NCBI GenBank assembly: GCA_946999645.1
Contig: CAMQDS010000004.1
Coordinates: forward strand, 50,440-114,439
Reading direction: 5' to 3'
Source: an uncultured Bacteroidales bacterium
Lineage (GTDB): Bacteria; Bacteroidota; Bacteroidia; Bacteroidales; UBA932
DNA length: 64,000 nt
Notes under the pieces: generated by a model
The model's input: the letters and a program-made list of their open reading frames with translations, nothing else
Told to the model about the DNA's origin: nothing
The model's database searches: none
Shown: in pieces, positions 54,672-64,000 of the stretch
Layout of the letters: every line of letters starts with the position of its first letter
How positions within the stretch are numbered: position 1 is the first letter of the stretch
Made by a program: the position numbers and the translations under genes

Positions 54672-56654
54672 CTAATATCCTGTATTCTGTTTATATTCAG
54701 CACCAGAATTAGACTGAATTACCTGTATAGGGATAGGATATAAGTAATTAAATGGTTTGAAATTAGAATAATGATGTATTCCGTCGGGTCTTAATTCACG
54801 TACCGTCTTTTTATCGTTCTCATATCCTGTGGCATATTTTCTAATTCGCTCATACATAGTGTTGGAAGTAGTTTCATTTTGAACTGGATAAAGATCACTT
54901 ATATATGTACAATTAGGATTTACAGAAAGTCGATTTAGAGTAATCCATCTATGCTCTTCACCGAATAATTCCCTTGTTCTTTCGTCAAGAATATAATCTA
55001 TATTAATATCATCTGCACTGCAAGCCGCAGCTCCGGCTCTTGATCGTACAACATTAATATCTTCAGCTGCCTTGTCTTTCTTCCCTAATGCAAGATAGGC
55101 TTCAGCACGTAGAAGATATGTTTCTGGTATTCTTATCATATACCAGTCTACGTCATAAGCCTTATTCTCGCCGTTAGGATGAAAATCATCGGAAAATTTC
55201 CATAAACGAGGAAATATGAACATAGTGTCTTTTGCAAAAATCTTAAATGTCTCTTCATCAGGAGTGCCTATAGCTGCTTTTTGTCTTGCATACATTGCTG
55301 CCTTTTCATCTAACCAACGGGAACCACCTGGAGTATAAAAATTCTTCTGCATCATAGTTTCACTGCCACGGAAATCGTGAGGATCATCATAAAGTTTAGT
55401 ATAAATATATTCGACAGGTATAAGAAAATTTCCAAGGTTCGGAATTTTTGACCCTGTTGAATCTCTAGGAATATTACAAATATTAAGTTCTGTAGCACCT
55501 GGAATGTCAGATTTTTTACTTATGTGAGCATCTATATCTTTAGGAAAACAAGCTATATTATTTCCGTAGAAATAAAATTTTTTACCATCTTTTTTAACTC
55601 TTACACTTTGATCCCCAAGTAAAATATTAGGTGTCCAGGCTGTTTCGGTCGCTGAACAGTGAGTCCTCCACCAACTGTCTCCACTACCACCCTTTTCGAA
55701 GGTTCCATAATTGTATTGGCAGACCCAAATGGCTTCTTTGTTTTCACTACTATTAGGATTATCAATTTGGGCTTTTTCACGTCCTTTCCCATTGCCTATA
55801 TTTCCCCATTTACCTCTGAATAAGTCCCAATATGGATTTAATTCATTTCCATAACGATCTTTCTTTTCATCTTTTCGCGAGCCAAAACGTGTAGTCATAA
55901 TTTGGTAATCCCCATCTGTTTTGTCTATAACCCTTGTTGCTGCTTCAACTGCTTCATTAAATTTACCGAGGGCTATGTTTATTTCTGCTAAATAAGTAGC
56001 TGCTGCTGCCTTTGTAACTGTGCCTATTTTGCGTGGATTTTTTGGAAGATTTTGTTCTGCCCATATTAAGTCATGTCTAACAAAATCCCAAACATCCTGT
56101 CTTGTATCAGGTATATAGTTATACAAAGGTTTAGTTGTCCTGTGATTGAGTATTACAACTCTGCCAAACATACCTGCAAGACACCTATATGCCCATGCAC
56201 GTAGAAAAACTGCTTCTCCTCTAAGTCCGTTCTTCTTAGCTGTAGAAGAATAAGCTACTTGAGGTCTTTCATCTATTACATCTATTATGGTATTGCACCT
56301 ATTGATTAATTTATATAAATAATCAAACCAGTGTCTAGTACAGCCTCCATCGGGATTCATTTTCCCCCAGTCACTAAATTCGGTAAAAGAATTTTTATGA
56401 AAGAATGTATCACATCCTAAACCTTGAAGCATCCAAGAGTGTCTTTCATGTGAGTTTCCGAGCATTAGATATTGAACCGTTGCGTAGCACGAATTAAGAC
56501 CTATTTCCATATCAGACTCTGTATTATAGAAAGTCTTGTCATCAAAATTATAGGAATGCTCTTTTAGAAAATCATTATCTTTCAAGCAGCTGTTAAGGAT
56601 TGAAAGAAAGATACCTAAAGAAATGACTATTGTTGAAAATCTATTTATATTCAT
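54672..56654 (-). CDS. SusD/RagB-like surface glycan-binding lipoprotein (PUL 2)
   Basis: A 660-residue lipoprotein (lipobox SILNS-Cys23), longer than the PUL 1 SusD. RagB/SusD features include NRCNTIIDVID, GEAVFLRAWAYRCLAGMFGRVVIL, the C-terminal RIPETYLLRAEAYLALGKKDKAAEDINVVRSRAGA and ILDERTRELFGEEHRWITLNRL. It is 17 nt after susC on the same strand. It probably binds the glycan fragments carried by its SusC partner. The extra length lies in a central region (about 250-430) and may form a wider binding surface. Confidence 0.95.
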   Translation of the reverse strand: MNINRFSTIVISLGIFLSILNSCLKDNDFLKEHSYNFDDKTFYNTESDMEIGLNSCYATVQYLMLGNSHERHSWMLQGLGCDTFFHKNSFTEFSDWGKMNPDGGCTRHWFDYLYKLINRCNTIIDVIDERPQVAYSSTAKKNGLRGEAVFLRAWAYRCLAGMFGRVVILNHRTTKPLYNYIPDTRQDVWDFVRHDLIWAEQNLPKNPRKIGTVTKAAAATYLAEINIALGKFNEAVEAATRVIDKTDGDYQIMTTRFGSRKDEKKDRYGNELNPYWDLFRGKWGNIGNGKGREKAQIDNPNSSENKEAIWVCQYNYGTFEKGGSGDSWWRTHCSATETAWTPNILLGDQSVRVKKDGKKFYFYGNNIACFPKDIDAHISKKSDIPGATELNICNIPRDSTGSKIPNLGNFLIPVEYIYTKLYDDPHDFRGSETMMQKNFYTPGGSRWLDEKAAMYARQKAAIGTPDEETFKIFAKDTMFIFPRLWKFSDDFHPNGENKAYDVDWYMIRIPETYLLRAEAYLALGKKDKAAEDINVVRSRAGAAACSADDINIDYILDERTRELFGEEHRWITLNRLSVNPNCTYISDLYPVQNETTSNTMYERIRKYATGYENDKKTVRELRPDGIHHYSNFKPFNYLYPIPIQVIQSNSGAEYKQNTGY

Positions 56655-56671
56655 AATTATATTCCTTTAAA

Positions 56672-59600
56672 CTAGAATGTCATATTAATACCGAGAGTTA
56701 CAGTTCTGAAAGTGCCATTACTGCCAAATCTTGAAGAAGTTGGGTCTCCAGCAATTGTACCTCCAGTCTCAGGATCCAAACCAGACCAGCCAGTTAATGT
56801 AAATAGGTCAGTTGCAGCTATGTAAACTCTTGCTCCTGATAGCCCTATTCGTCTTATAAGTGTTTCATCAAAGGTATAAGACAAGGATATATCCTTAAGT
56901 TTAAGGAATGATCTTGAGTTCCAAAACATATACTTGTATTTATTGTCGTATCCGTATCTTGGATATGTGTTAGAATGGTTACTTTCTGTCCAAGGTTTTA
57001 TAGAGGCCATTTGTGCATCTGTAGTCATCCATGTATTAAATGCGTTTGGATCAAACCATAGAAAATGCTCTTTATCACCTTGAGCCCAACGGAAATTGAA
57101 ATAAAGAGAAATATTTTTCCAAGTAATTGTATTATTTAAGTTTATAGTAAATAGAGGATCAGGAGAACCGATGAATCGTCGGTCGTTATTATCTATTTTT
57201 CCATCATCATTTTTATCTTCAAACTTAAGTTCACCAGGTTTTGCGTCAGGCTGTATTTTAACTCCTTTGCTATTTACATAATGGTCAATTTCATCCTGAC
57301 TTTGAAAAATTCCAAGTTTTTTGAAATCGTATGCTGAGCCTATAGGATGTCCTACTTGAAGGGCATAGAAACTATCAAAACCGTAAGCTAAGGCATTCGC
57401 GACATCGTCTGCTTCTACTCCTAAATAGTTTTTACCGTAAAGATGTTTTACACAGTTGGTATTAGAATCGAATATAATACCTGTTTCCCAACGAAAACTA
57501 TCTTTCCCATTACCTGCTATGTTTACAGAATTGATGTTAAATTCAATTCCCTTGTTTGTTACCATTCCGACATTGTCATATACTGTATTAAATCCAGACA
57601 TATATGGTGCAGAACGATTTACAATCATATTTACTGTCCTTCCTGAATATATATCTATATTACCATTCAGCCTACCAGAAAATGTTGAAAAATCAATACC
57701 TAAATTAAGTTTTTCAATCGTTGCCCACGTTAGGTATTTATTTGGAATACCTTGAGGAGCAACTCCATACGCACTTTCATCTCCAAGCCATGTATAGGTC
57801 ATAGAACCACTATTGGAAACTACTGCTTTAACATTTGAAAGTGTTTGATAAGGTTTTACAGAACGACTCCCATTTTGCCCCCAAGACAAACGAAGTTTAA
57901 GGAAGTCAAATATATCCTGGCTCTTCATAAATTTTTCATTACTGATTATCCATGCTGTCGAAGCTCCAAAGAAATTGCCCCATTTATTACCTATAGAAAA
58001 AGCAGAATATCCATCACGGCGAAAATTTAATGTAGCATAATATGTATTATTGAAATTATAGTTAATTCTGGCAAGATAACCTATTGCAGCACTCTCAATC
58101 TTTGTACGTGACGGTCTTAGATTCTTTGGATAGGAAGCATCAATTTTATAGACACCAAGAAATGTAGGACAGTCAAATCCTTTAAAGGCGACTCCGAGAT
58201 ATTCATTGTTTGAATATTCTCGTGTATAACCTGCCATTATATCTATATGATGCTTTCTAAAATCCTTATAATAAGTGAGTATGTTATCTATATTCCAATA
58301 TGAACTTTTACTCATTGATGTCTTTCCTTCTGCTTTTGAATTAAACTGTGAAGGATTATCCATATCAGAGATTTTATTGGTATTTACCCATATTTCAGGA
58401 CGATTAAATTCATCACTGTTGCTGTTATTACGTTGTCCTTGTACTGTTATTCTATAAGAAAGACCTGAAAGAAAAGGAAAATCTATTTGAAGGTAGGATA
58501 CAGCATTAATATTTGAACCCTTAGAAGTTTTATCTGTCCATAGATAAGAATCACCAGCATTAGAGCCCCATAAAGGATTAAGATTTTTTCCATCTGGATG
58601 TGAATTGTACCAATTTTCATACCCTTTTTGAATGGCATGGGTATATGAATAAGGAGACATCCAAGTTGCATTTTGAATTCTTCCTGGTTGACCCCATGAA
58701 TTATAATTAAGAAAATTTCCTTTTATTCCAAATTTAATCCATTCTGTAATGTCAATATCCATTTTTGCAAGGATGTTATATTTTTCAAAATCATCGCCCT
58801 TTCTTATTCCCTGTTGTCTTGTATAATTTCCAGACACATAGTAACTTATACTTTGTGATTTGCCAGATATACTTAAATCATATTTCTGACCTATACCTAT
58901 TCTTGAAATTTCATCGAGCCAATTAGTTCTTACATTCTCATCAAACGCCTGTCTCTCAATAGGATTCATGAGTTCTGCAGCAGCAGCACTAAGGCTTGCA
59001 AAGTCTTCCCATTTTCTATGCTTAAAAGACTCTTCAGTCGCTTGCCTGCAATAAAATCTATTTTTAAGGAAGGTTTCATCATCATTAACCATTTTAGGCA
59101 TTCGTGTCCAATCGGATAGACTTAAACTTGAGTTAAATGAAACTGCGGGTTTCTTACCGCTACCTTTTTTTGTAGTTATTATGATAACACCATTTGCCGC
59201 TCGGGACCCGTAAATAGCAGCAGCTGATGCATCTTTAAGAACATCTATACTTTGTATATCGGAGGTGTTTATTTCATTAATTGAGCCGAAGAATAATACT
59301 CCGTCAACTACAAGTAATGGACGGTTTATGCTTTGTTCAGATGCAGATGTACTGCCGTTAAGTGGAATTGCATTTTTTCCACGTATAGTCATTGTACTTG
59401 TATTATCTCCTGATGCCGAACTTGTAGGTGCATAACTAAAACCTGCAACCCTGCTTGATAAAACTGAAAGAGCATTTGGATTTGGAAGTGATGACAAAGT
59501 CTTATCCTTGCCATAATTAACACTTGCAATAGCACCAGAAACATCTTTTTTACGAGCTGTACCATAACCAATTACAACAACATCATCAAGGTACTGTGCA

Positions 59601-59890
59601 TCTTCTTTCATTACGATATTAAATTCATGCTTGTTACCGACAGGTACTTCTTGTTCTTTATATCCTAAACATGAAAAGACAAGAATAGCATCTGATTTTA
59701 TATTGTTGAGACTCCATTTCCCAGCCTCATCTGTCATTATACCGGTTTTAGTACCCTTTACAAGGACACTGACTCCGATAAGAACTTCACCATCCTCATT
59801 TGTGATTTTTCCTTTCAAAGCGGACTGTGAAAATGCTTGTGTTGCTATTGTAAGAAACACAAACAAAACAATTAGAAATCGTTTTGCCAT
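56672..59890 (-). CDS. SusC-like TonB-dependent outer-membrane transporter (PUL 2)
   Basis: A 1072-residue transporter with signal peptide (cut near AFS-Q22), carboxypeptidase-like domain (about 24-100), linker LDDVVVIGYGTARKKDV, plug (about 110-245 with LLVVDGV and AAIYGSRAANGVIIITTKKGSGKK) and barrel ending in the aromatic TLGINMTF. It pairs with the SusD 17 nt downstream. GH92 lies 140 nt upstream on the same strand. The glycan is probably alpha-mannose-containing by context. Confidence 0.95.
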   Translation of the reverse strand: MAKRFLIVLFVFLTIATQAFSQSALKGKITNEDGEVLIGVSVLVKGTKTGIMTDEAGKWSLNNIKSDAILVFSCLGYKEQEVPVGNKHEFNIVMKEDAQYLDDVVVIGYGTARKKDVSGAIASVNYGKDKTLSSLPNPNALSVLSSRVAGFSYAPTSSASGDNTSTMTIRGKNAIPLNGSTSASEQSINRPLLVVDGVLFFGSINEINTSDIQSIDVLKDASAAAIYGSRAANGVIIITTKKGSGKKPAVSFNSSLSLSDWTRMPKMVNDDETFLKNRFYCRQATEESFKHRKWEDFASLSAAAAELMNPIERQAFDENVRTNWLDEISRIGIGQKYDLSISGKSQSISYYVSGNYTRQQGIRKGDDFEKYNILAKMDIDITEWIKFGIKGNFLNYNSWGQPGRIQNATWMSPYSYTHAIQKGYENWYNSHPDGKNLNPLWGSNAGDSYLWTDKTSKGSNINAVSYLQIDFPFLSGLSYRITVQGQRNNSNSDEFNRPEIWVNTNKISDMDNPSQFNSKAEGKTSMSKSSYWNIDNILTYYKDFRKHHIDIMAGYTREYSNNEYLGVAFKGFDCPTFLGVYKIDASYPKNLRPSRTKIESAAIGYLARINYNFNNTYYATLNFRRDGYSAFSIGNKWGNFFGASTAWIISNEKFMKSQDIFDFLKLRLSWGQNGSRSVKPYQTLSNVKAVVSNSGSMTYTWLGDESAYGVAPQGIPNKYLTWATIEKLNLGIDFSTFSGRLNGNIDIYSGRTVNMIVNRSAPYMSGFNTVYDNVGMVTNKGIEFNINSVNIAGNGKDSFRWETGIIFDSNTNCVKHLYGKNYLGVEADDVANALAYGFDSFYALQVGHPIGSAYDFKKLGIFQSQDEIDHYVNSKGVKIQPDAKPGELKFEDKNDDGKIDNNDRRFIGSPDPLFTINLNNTITWKNISLYFNFRWAQGDKEHFLWFDPNAFNTWMTTDAQMASIKPWTESNHSNTYPRYGYDNKYKYMFWNSRSFLKLKDISLSYTFDETLIRRIGLSGARVYIAATDLFTLTGWSGLDPETGGTIAGDPTSSRFGSNGTFRTVTLGINMTF

Positions 59891-60030
59891 AAACAGTTTT
59901 TTTAGTTAATAATATTTATAATAATATGGATTATATTTTTTATTCAAATAACTTTATTTTTAAGACAAGTGATACATATAAAGAAGATAGTATATTCATT
60001 ACTGCTGAACATAGATGAATCGCCTTATCA

Positions 60031-62361
60031 CTATTCTCCATTTGTCATGGAATACGGTTTTTCATAGTTTTTTAAACCTCTGTTTTTATTTGGCTTTGAT
60101 GTCATTATAAATTTTATTTCACCTCCTTTTAGAAGTTTATTATGTGTTATAAATAATTTGTTATATGGTTTTCCATTTATCAATACTCTTTTTACAAATC
60201 TATTTTTATCACTGACTCCCTCAGCTTTAATCGATAGTATATTTCCATTGGGTAATTTTATTCTTGCCCATGGAAAATATGGCACTCCGATAACATATTG
60301 GTCAGAGCCGGGACATACTGGATAAAAACCAAGTGATGTAAATATATACCAGGCAGACATTTGACCGCAGTCGTCATTCCCACCCAAACCGCTTATCTGT
60401 GGTTTGTACATTCGATTTATAATTTCACGAAGCCAAAACTGTGTCTTCCATGGCTCTGAAGTCCATGAATACAAATATGGTATATGGTGACTCGGCTCAT
60501 TTCCATGCACATATCCTCCTATTAGGCAATCTGAAGTAATATCTTCATTATCCTTGTAGCAATACTCAGGTAGTTTTGAGGTAAAGAGACTATCTATGTT
60601 TTTTAGAAAAGATTTTTCTCCTCCCATTAAAGCCATTAGTCCATATATATCATGTGGAGCGTGGAATGAAAAATTGAATGAATTCCCTTCTATAAAACCT
60701 TCTCCCGTAGTCTGTTTGATATCAAAGTTCTGCTTAAAACTGCCATCTCTATGGCGTGGACGTGAAAAACCAATGGAGGTGTCAAAAACATTTCTGTAAT
60801 ATAATGCGCGGGGTTTATATAAATTCATAGTAACTGTATCTCCTAATGTTCTTGCTGCATTCCATATGGTCCAGTCATCATAAGAATACTCTAAAGTGTT
60901 ACTTGCAGAAGTGGAAGAACTTTCGATACTTACATAACCTTTATCAATATATTCCCACAAATTTCCATAGTATTTTACATTGGAAGTAGATTTCATGGCT
61001 TTTAATGCTTCTGAACCATTGATTGCAAGACCTTTTACAATGGCATCAGTCAATACAGAAACAGCATGGTATCCAGTCATACACCAATTTTCATTTCCCA
61101 TATGACTCCATATAGGTAGCATACCATGCACACTCTGCCTATAATGGGAAAGCATAGATTTTATTATATCAGTTTCTATATCAGGTTTTAACAGGGTTAA
61201 TAATGGGTGTAATGCCCTATATGTATCCCAAAGTGAAAACACCGTGTAATTATTATAGCTTTTTGAATTGTGTATTTCTTTATCTATCCCACGATAATTT
61301 CCATCTACATCCATATATAAAGAAGGATTAATCATAGTATGGTAGAGGGAAGTGTAAAACATTGTTTTTTCTTCGTCGCTACCTTTTATATCTATAATAG
61401 ATAATTCCTTATTCCATTGTTTATTGGCTTCAGACGCAAGTGCATCAAACGACTTTCCTTTTGTTTCAGACCTTAAATTCTTTATTGCTCCTGTAGTCCC
61501 TGTTGCTGAAATTCCTACTTTTACAGTAAGTTTATTATTGGATAAAGTATCAAATTTAAGCCACGCAACTAATTTTCTTCCAGCCATTTCTGGAAAATTA
61601 TGATTTTGATTGAATTTACCATAACCGCCTTTATAATAGATTGGTGCCAAATCTTTATATCCATACTCTTTTATCGGTTTAGAAAATGAAATCGCAAAAT
61701 ATGTGTAATTTGTTCTTGCCCAACCGTTTGTTATACGATAGCCAGTTAACAGAGTGTCGTTCTCAACCCTTATCTCAGCCCATAAAGTCTTGCCATCATA
61801 ATTATATATGCTATGATTAAGATCTATTATAAGATGTCCAGTTTCACCTGTCGGATATATATATTGGTGTATACCTGCTCGTTTAGTTGCAGTAAGGCGG
61901 ACTTTTATTTTGTAATCTTCAAGCATTACTTCATAATAGCCTGGAGATGCCTTTTCGGTAGTATGAGAATATCTGCTTCTATATCCGCTTTCTGGATGGT
62001 CTGATGTTCCTGGATTAAGTTTGATTTCTCCTATTCCTGGCATCAGTAGAATATCTCCAAGGTCAGAGTGTCCCGTTCCACTAAAGTGAGTATGACTGAA
62101 TCCTACAATAGTATTATCATTATATCTATATCCTGCACAATATTCGTATACTTTTTTTTGATACTTTCCTTTTATATTGTGTGGAATTGTATCAGTATCA
62201 GGACTTAGTTGTACTGCTCCGAAAGGAAGAACTGCACCAGGAAAAGTATGTCCCATACCAGAAGTGCCTATAAAAGGATTGACATATCTTGTATATACAG
62301 TATTCTTACTGAAAGTGTTCGAGCAAAGCATCAAGAAGATAACTGGTAAAAATATTCTCAT
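60031..62361 (-). CDS. GH92-family alpha-mannosidase
   Basis: A 776-residue exported, calcium-dependent exo-alpha-mannosidase. After a signal peptide (to about residue 18), the N-terminal beta-sandwich begins RYVNPFIGTSGMGHTFPGAVLPFGAVQLSPDT, and the (alpha/alpha)6 barrel has GMLPIWSHMGNENWCMTGYHAVSVLTDA, EYSYDDW and the calcium/catalytic block GNDDCGQMSAW (661-671). GH92 enzymes trim alpha-1,2, 1,3, 1,4 or 1,6 mannose from N-glycans or mannans; linkage is not predictable here. It opens the minus-strand unit with SusC, SusD and GH31. Confidence 0.95.
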   Translation of the reverse strand: MRIFLPVIFLMLCSNTFSKNTVYTRYVNPFIGTSGMGHTFPGAVLPFGAVQLSPDTDTIPHNIKGKYQKKVYEYCAGYRYNDNTIVGFSHTHFSGTGHSDLGDILLMPGIGEIKLNPGTSDHPESGYRSRYSHTTEKASPGYYEVMLEDYKIKVRLTATKRAGIHQYIYPTGETGHLIIDLNHSIYNYDGKTLWAEIRVENDTLLTGYRITNGWARTNYTYFAISFSKPIKEYGYKDLAPIYYKGGYGKFNQNHNFPEMAGRKLVAWLKFDTLSNNKLTVKVGISATGTTGAIKNLRSETKGKSFDALASEANKQWNKELSIIDIKGSDEEKTMFYTSLYHTMINPSLYMDVDGNYRGIDKEIHNSKSYNNYTVFSLWDTYRALHPLLTLLKPDIETDIIKSMLSHYRQSVHGMLPIWSHMGNENWCMTGYHAVSVLTDAIVKGLAINGSEALKAMKSTSNVKYYGNLWEYIDKGYVSIESSSTSASNTLEYSYDDWTIWNAARTLGDTVTMNLYKPRALYYRNVFDTSIGFSRPRHRDGSFKQNFDIKQTTGEGFIEGNSFNFSFHAPHDIYGLMALMGGEKSFLKNIDSLFTSKLPEYCYKDNEDITSDCLIGGYVHGNEPSHHIPYLYSWTSEPWKTQFWLREIINRMYKPQISGLGGNDDCGQMSAWYIFTSLGFYPVCPGSDQYVIGVPYFPWARIKLPNGNILSIKAEGVSDKNRFVKRVLINGKPYNKLFITHNKLLKGGEIKFIMTSKPNKNRGLKNYEKPYSMTNGE

Positions 62362-62589
62362 TTATTATAAATATACTATGTAAAATAAATTTAAAACTTT
62401 GCCTAAGTTATATAATAATCCCTTATTTATAGCATATAAATCAATAAATTTTAAAATTTATAATGGCATTTAAGATAAATTAAAAACAGTATCAAAAATT
62501 ATAATTATATAACAAAAATAATAACTAATGTCACTCAAATCTTTCCTATTTTTACCAAAATTATTACACATTATTAATTACACTAAAGT
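62362..62589. promoter_or_regulatory. Divergent AT-rich control region between GH92 and the third susC
   Basis: These 228 bp separate GH92 (minus) from susC (plus) and must hold both control regions. An 18-bp perfect palindrome, ATAAATTTTAAAATTTAT, lies at 62444-62461. A TATTTTTG box (62520-62513, minus) is a possible -7 element for GH92. No clear promoter was seen for the plus-strand susC. Confidence 0.4.
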
Positions 62590-64000
62590 ATGTTTAAAGG
62601 AAAGATTGCTTTATGTGTCTTCCTAAACCTGGTCGCCTCATTTGCCGTTGCTCAAACAAATACTGTCAGGGGTACTGTATATGAGGAAGAAACGTCAGAA
62701 ACACTTCCTGGAGCCACTGTCTCTGTGATAGGTTCAACAAAGGGAGTAATAACTGGGTTGGACGGTACATTTGAAATGTCTGGGGTAAAACCTACTGATA
62801 ATTTGAAATTTGAGTTTTTCGGTAAGGATCCAGTGATTTGTAAAGTAGGTCAGGTGACAAATTTCATTGTAAAATTAAAAAATTCTGCCAATGAACTTGA
62901 TGAGGTTACTATTGTAGCATTCGGGAAACAAAGGAAGGAAAGTGTCATTGGTTCTGTGAGTTCAATAAATGTTGAAACCCTGAAAGTTCCTTCAAGTAAT
63001 TTAACATCTGCTCTTGCCGGTAATGTTGCTGGAGTTATAGCTTATCAGAGAAGCGGAGAACCAGGTCAGGATAATGCAGATTTCTTTGTTAGAGGGATAA
63101 CTACTTTTGGTGCAAATACTGCTCCTCTAATTCTGATAGATAATATAGAACTCACGGCTGTAGACTTAGCAAGGTTACAACCTGATGATATAGAGAGTTT
63201 TTCTATAATGAAGGATGCTACTGCAACTGCTTTGTATGGAGCAAGAGGGGCAAATGGGGTTATTTTTGTTACTACAAAGAGAGGTATAGAAGGACCTGCA
63301 AAAATATTTGCTAGATTGGAAACTTCAATGTCAGCACCTACTGCTGTTGTGCAGCTTGCAGACCCTATTACATATATGAAGTCTTATAATGAAGCTATAT
63401 CGACAAGGGATCCTCTTGGAGAACTTAAGTATAGTTACGATAAGATAGAGCAGACAGGAAAGCCAGGAGCAAATCGTAATATATATCCGATGAATAATTG
63501 GTATGATATGCTTTTTAAGGATTTTTCAACAAGTTATAGGGCAAATATTTCTGCACGGGGAGGAGGAAAAATCGCTAAATATTATGTGACAGGTTCTTTT
63601 ACACGAGATGGAGGAATACTTAAGGTTGATAAAAGGAATACTTTCAATAATAATATTGATAATAAAAATTATACTCTTCGCTCAAATGTTGATATAAAAG
63701 TTACTGAAACAACTAAACTATCAGTAAGGCTTACAGGAAATTTTACTGATTATAGGGGACCTCTAAATGGAGGATCAGATGTTTATATGCAGGTAGTGCA
63801 TTCAGACCCTGTACTTTTCCCTGCATATTATCCAATGGATGATCAACATAAGGGGATTCGTCATATTATGTTTGGAAATTATGAAGATGGAGGATATATT
63901 AATCCTTATGCAAATTTAGTAAAGGGTTACAAGGATTATCAGAGGTCGCAAATGATTGCTGCTGTTGAGATTAATCAAGATTTGAATTTTATTGTAGAGG
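62590..64000 (+). CDS. SusC-like TonB-dependent transporter, 3' end outside window (PUL 3)
   Basis: The frame opens at ATG 62590 and stays open to the window end (470 codons). Translation gives a signal peptide (FAVA-Q22), a carboxypeptidase-like domain (about 25-100), a linker ELDEVTIVAFGKQRKESV, and the plug with the ALYGARGANGVIFVTTKRG motif (about 214-232), followed by the first barrel strands. The partner SusD should lie just beyond the window. It diverges from GH92 across a 228-bp region. The substrate is unknown. Confidence 0.94.
   Translation, partial: MFKGKIALCVFLNLVASFAVAQTNTVRGTVYEEETSETLPGATVSVIGSTKGVITGLDGTFEMSGVKPTDNLKFEFFGKDPVICKVGQVTNFIVKLKNSANELDEVTIVAFGKQRKESVIGSVSSINVETLKVPSSNLTSALAGNVAGVIAYQRSGEPGQDNADFFVRGITTFGANTAPLILIDNIELTAVDLARLQPDDIESFSIMKDATATALYGARGANGVIFVTTKRGIEGPAKIFARLETSMSAPTAVVQLADPITYMKSYNEAISTRDPLGELKYSYDKIEQTGKPGANRNIYPMNNWYDMLFKDFSTSYRANISARGGGKIAKYYVTGSFTRDGGILKVDKRNTFNNNIDNKNYTLRSNVDIKVTETTKLSVRLTGNFTDYRGPLNGGSDVYMQVVHSDPVLFPAYYPMDDQHKGIRHIMFGNYEDGGYINPYANLVKGYKDYQRSQMIAAVEINQDLNFIVE

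Noticed and set aside
1..64000. CRISPR arrays, insertion sequences, integrases, rRNA genes
   Set aside because: No regularly spaced repeats, transposase or integrase motifs, or rRNA sequence were recognised on either strand.

Overview
The window comes from a low-GC member of the Bacteroidetes, most likely a Prevotella-like Bacteroidales. This is inferred from three SusC-type TonB receptors (one cut by the window end), two SusD partners, many lipobox-type lipoproteins, the Bacteroidetes -7 promoter motif TAnnTTTG, weak Shine-Dalgarno signals, and lineage-typical gene neighbourhoods (hpt-adk-obgE; parA-parB-DUF5683-lytic transglycosylase). No plasmid, phage, insertion sequence or CRISPR array was seen.

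Layout. 1-4.8 kb: a Zn/Cd-type P1B ATPase cut by the window start, a HAD phosphatase, D-aminoacyl-tRNA deacylase and an organophosphate transporter. 4.9-13 kb: polysaccharide-utilisation operon 1 (SusC, SusD, GH30 glycosidase, duplicated surface-glycan-binding lipoprotein), followed by a separately promoted membrane-spanning regulator (DUF6377-like, TTG start). 14.7-22.9 kb, minus strand: an apparent operon of a short SSB, a DUF3868/OmpA-like lipoprotein, a FimB/Mfa2-like anchor and a fimbrillin (a compact type V pilus-like set), then an M16 peptidase and a glycosyltransferase. 23-34.5 kb: mostly housekeeping (M3 peptidase, nucleoside transporter, tgt, LptF/G permease, dut, murF, PAP2 phosphatase, obgE, PEGA lipoprotein, adk, hpt). 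34.6-42.5 kb: an exported helix-hairpin-helix/beta-barrel protein, a lytic transglycosylase, DUF5683, parB, parA and a compact priA. 42.6-46.7 kb: tetR with two half-ABC transporters. 47 kb: tRNA-Phe with an excellent promoter and terminator. 47.2-64 kb: glycan-degrading islands, namely GH106-GH28-half GH28 (rhamnogalacturonan/pectin type), GH92-SusC-SusD-GH31 on the minus strand, and the start of another SusC.

How they work together. SusC/SusD pairs import oligosaccharides through the outer membrane, and the neighbouring lipoproteins and glycoside hydrolases bind and cut the glycan. PUL 1 resembles beta-1,6-glucan loci, and the 47-52 kb cluster fits pectin side-chain and backbone breakdown. 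The GH92/GH31 locus suggests alpha-mannose plus alpha-glucose/xylose-bearing glycans. These substrate assignments are inferences from family membership.

Most notable oddities: the kinase-less transmembrane regulator with a TTG start; the solitary half beta-helix that stops just before the GH28 catalytic motif; a ComEA-like HhH domain on an outer-membrane beta-barrel; a 12-bp inverted repeat that buries the priA start codon; a promoter-to-terminator unit ahead of tetR that looks like a small RNA or attenuator; and a tRNA-guanine transglycosylase without the usual zinc ligands. No clearly new multi-gene system was proven.
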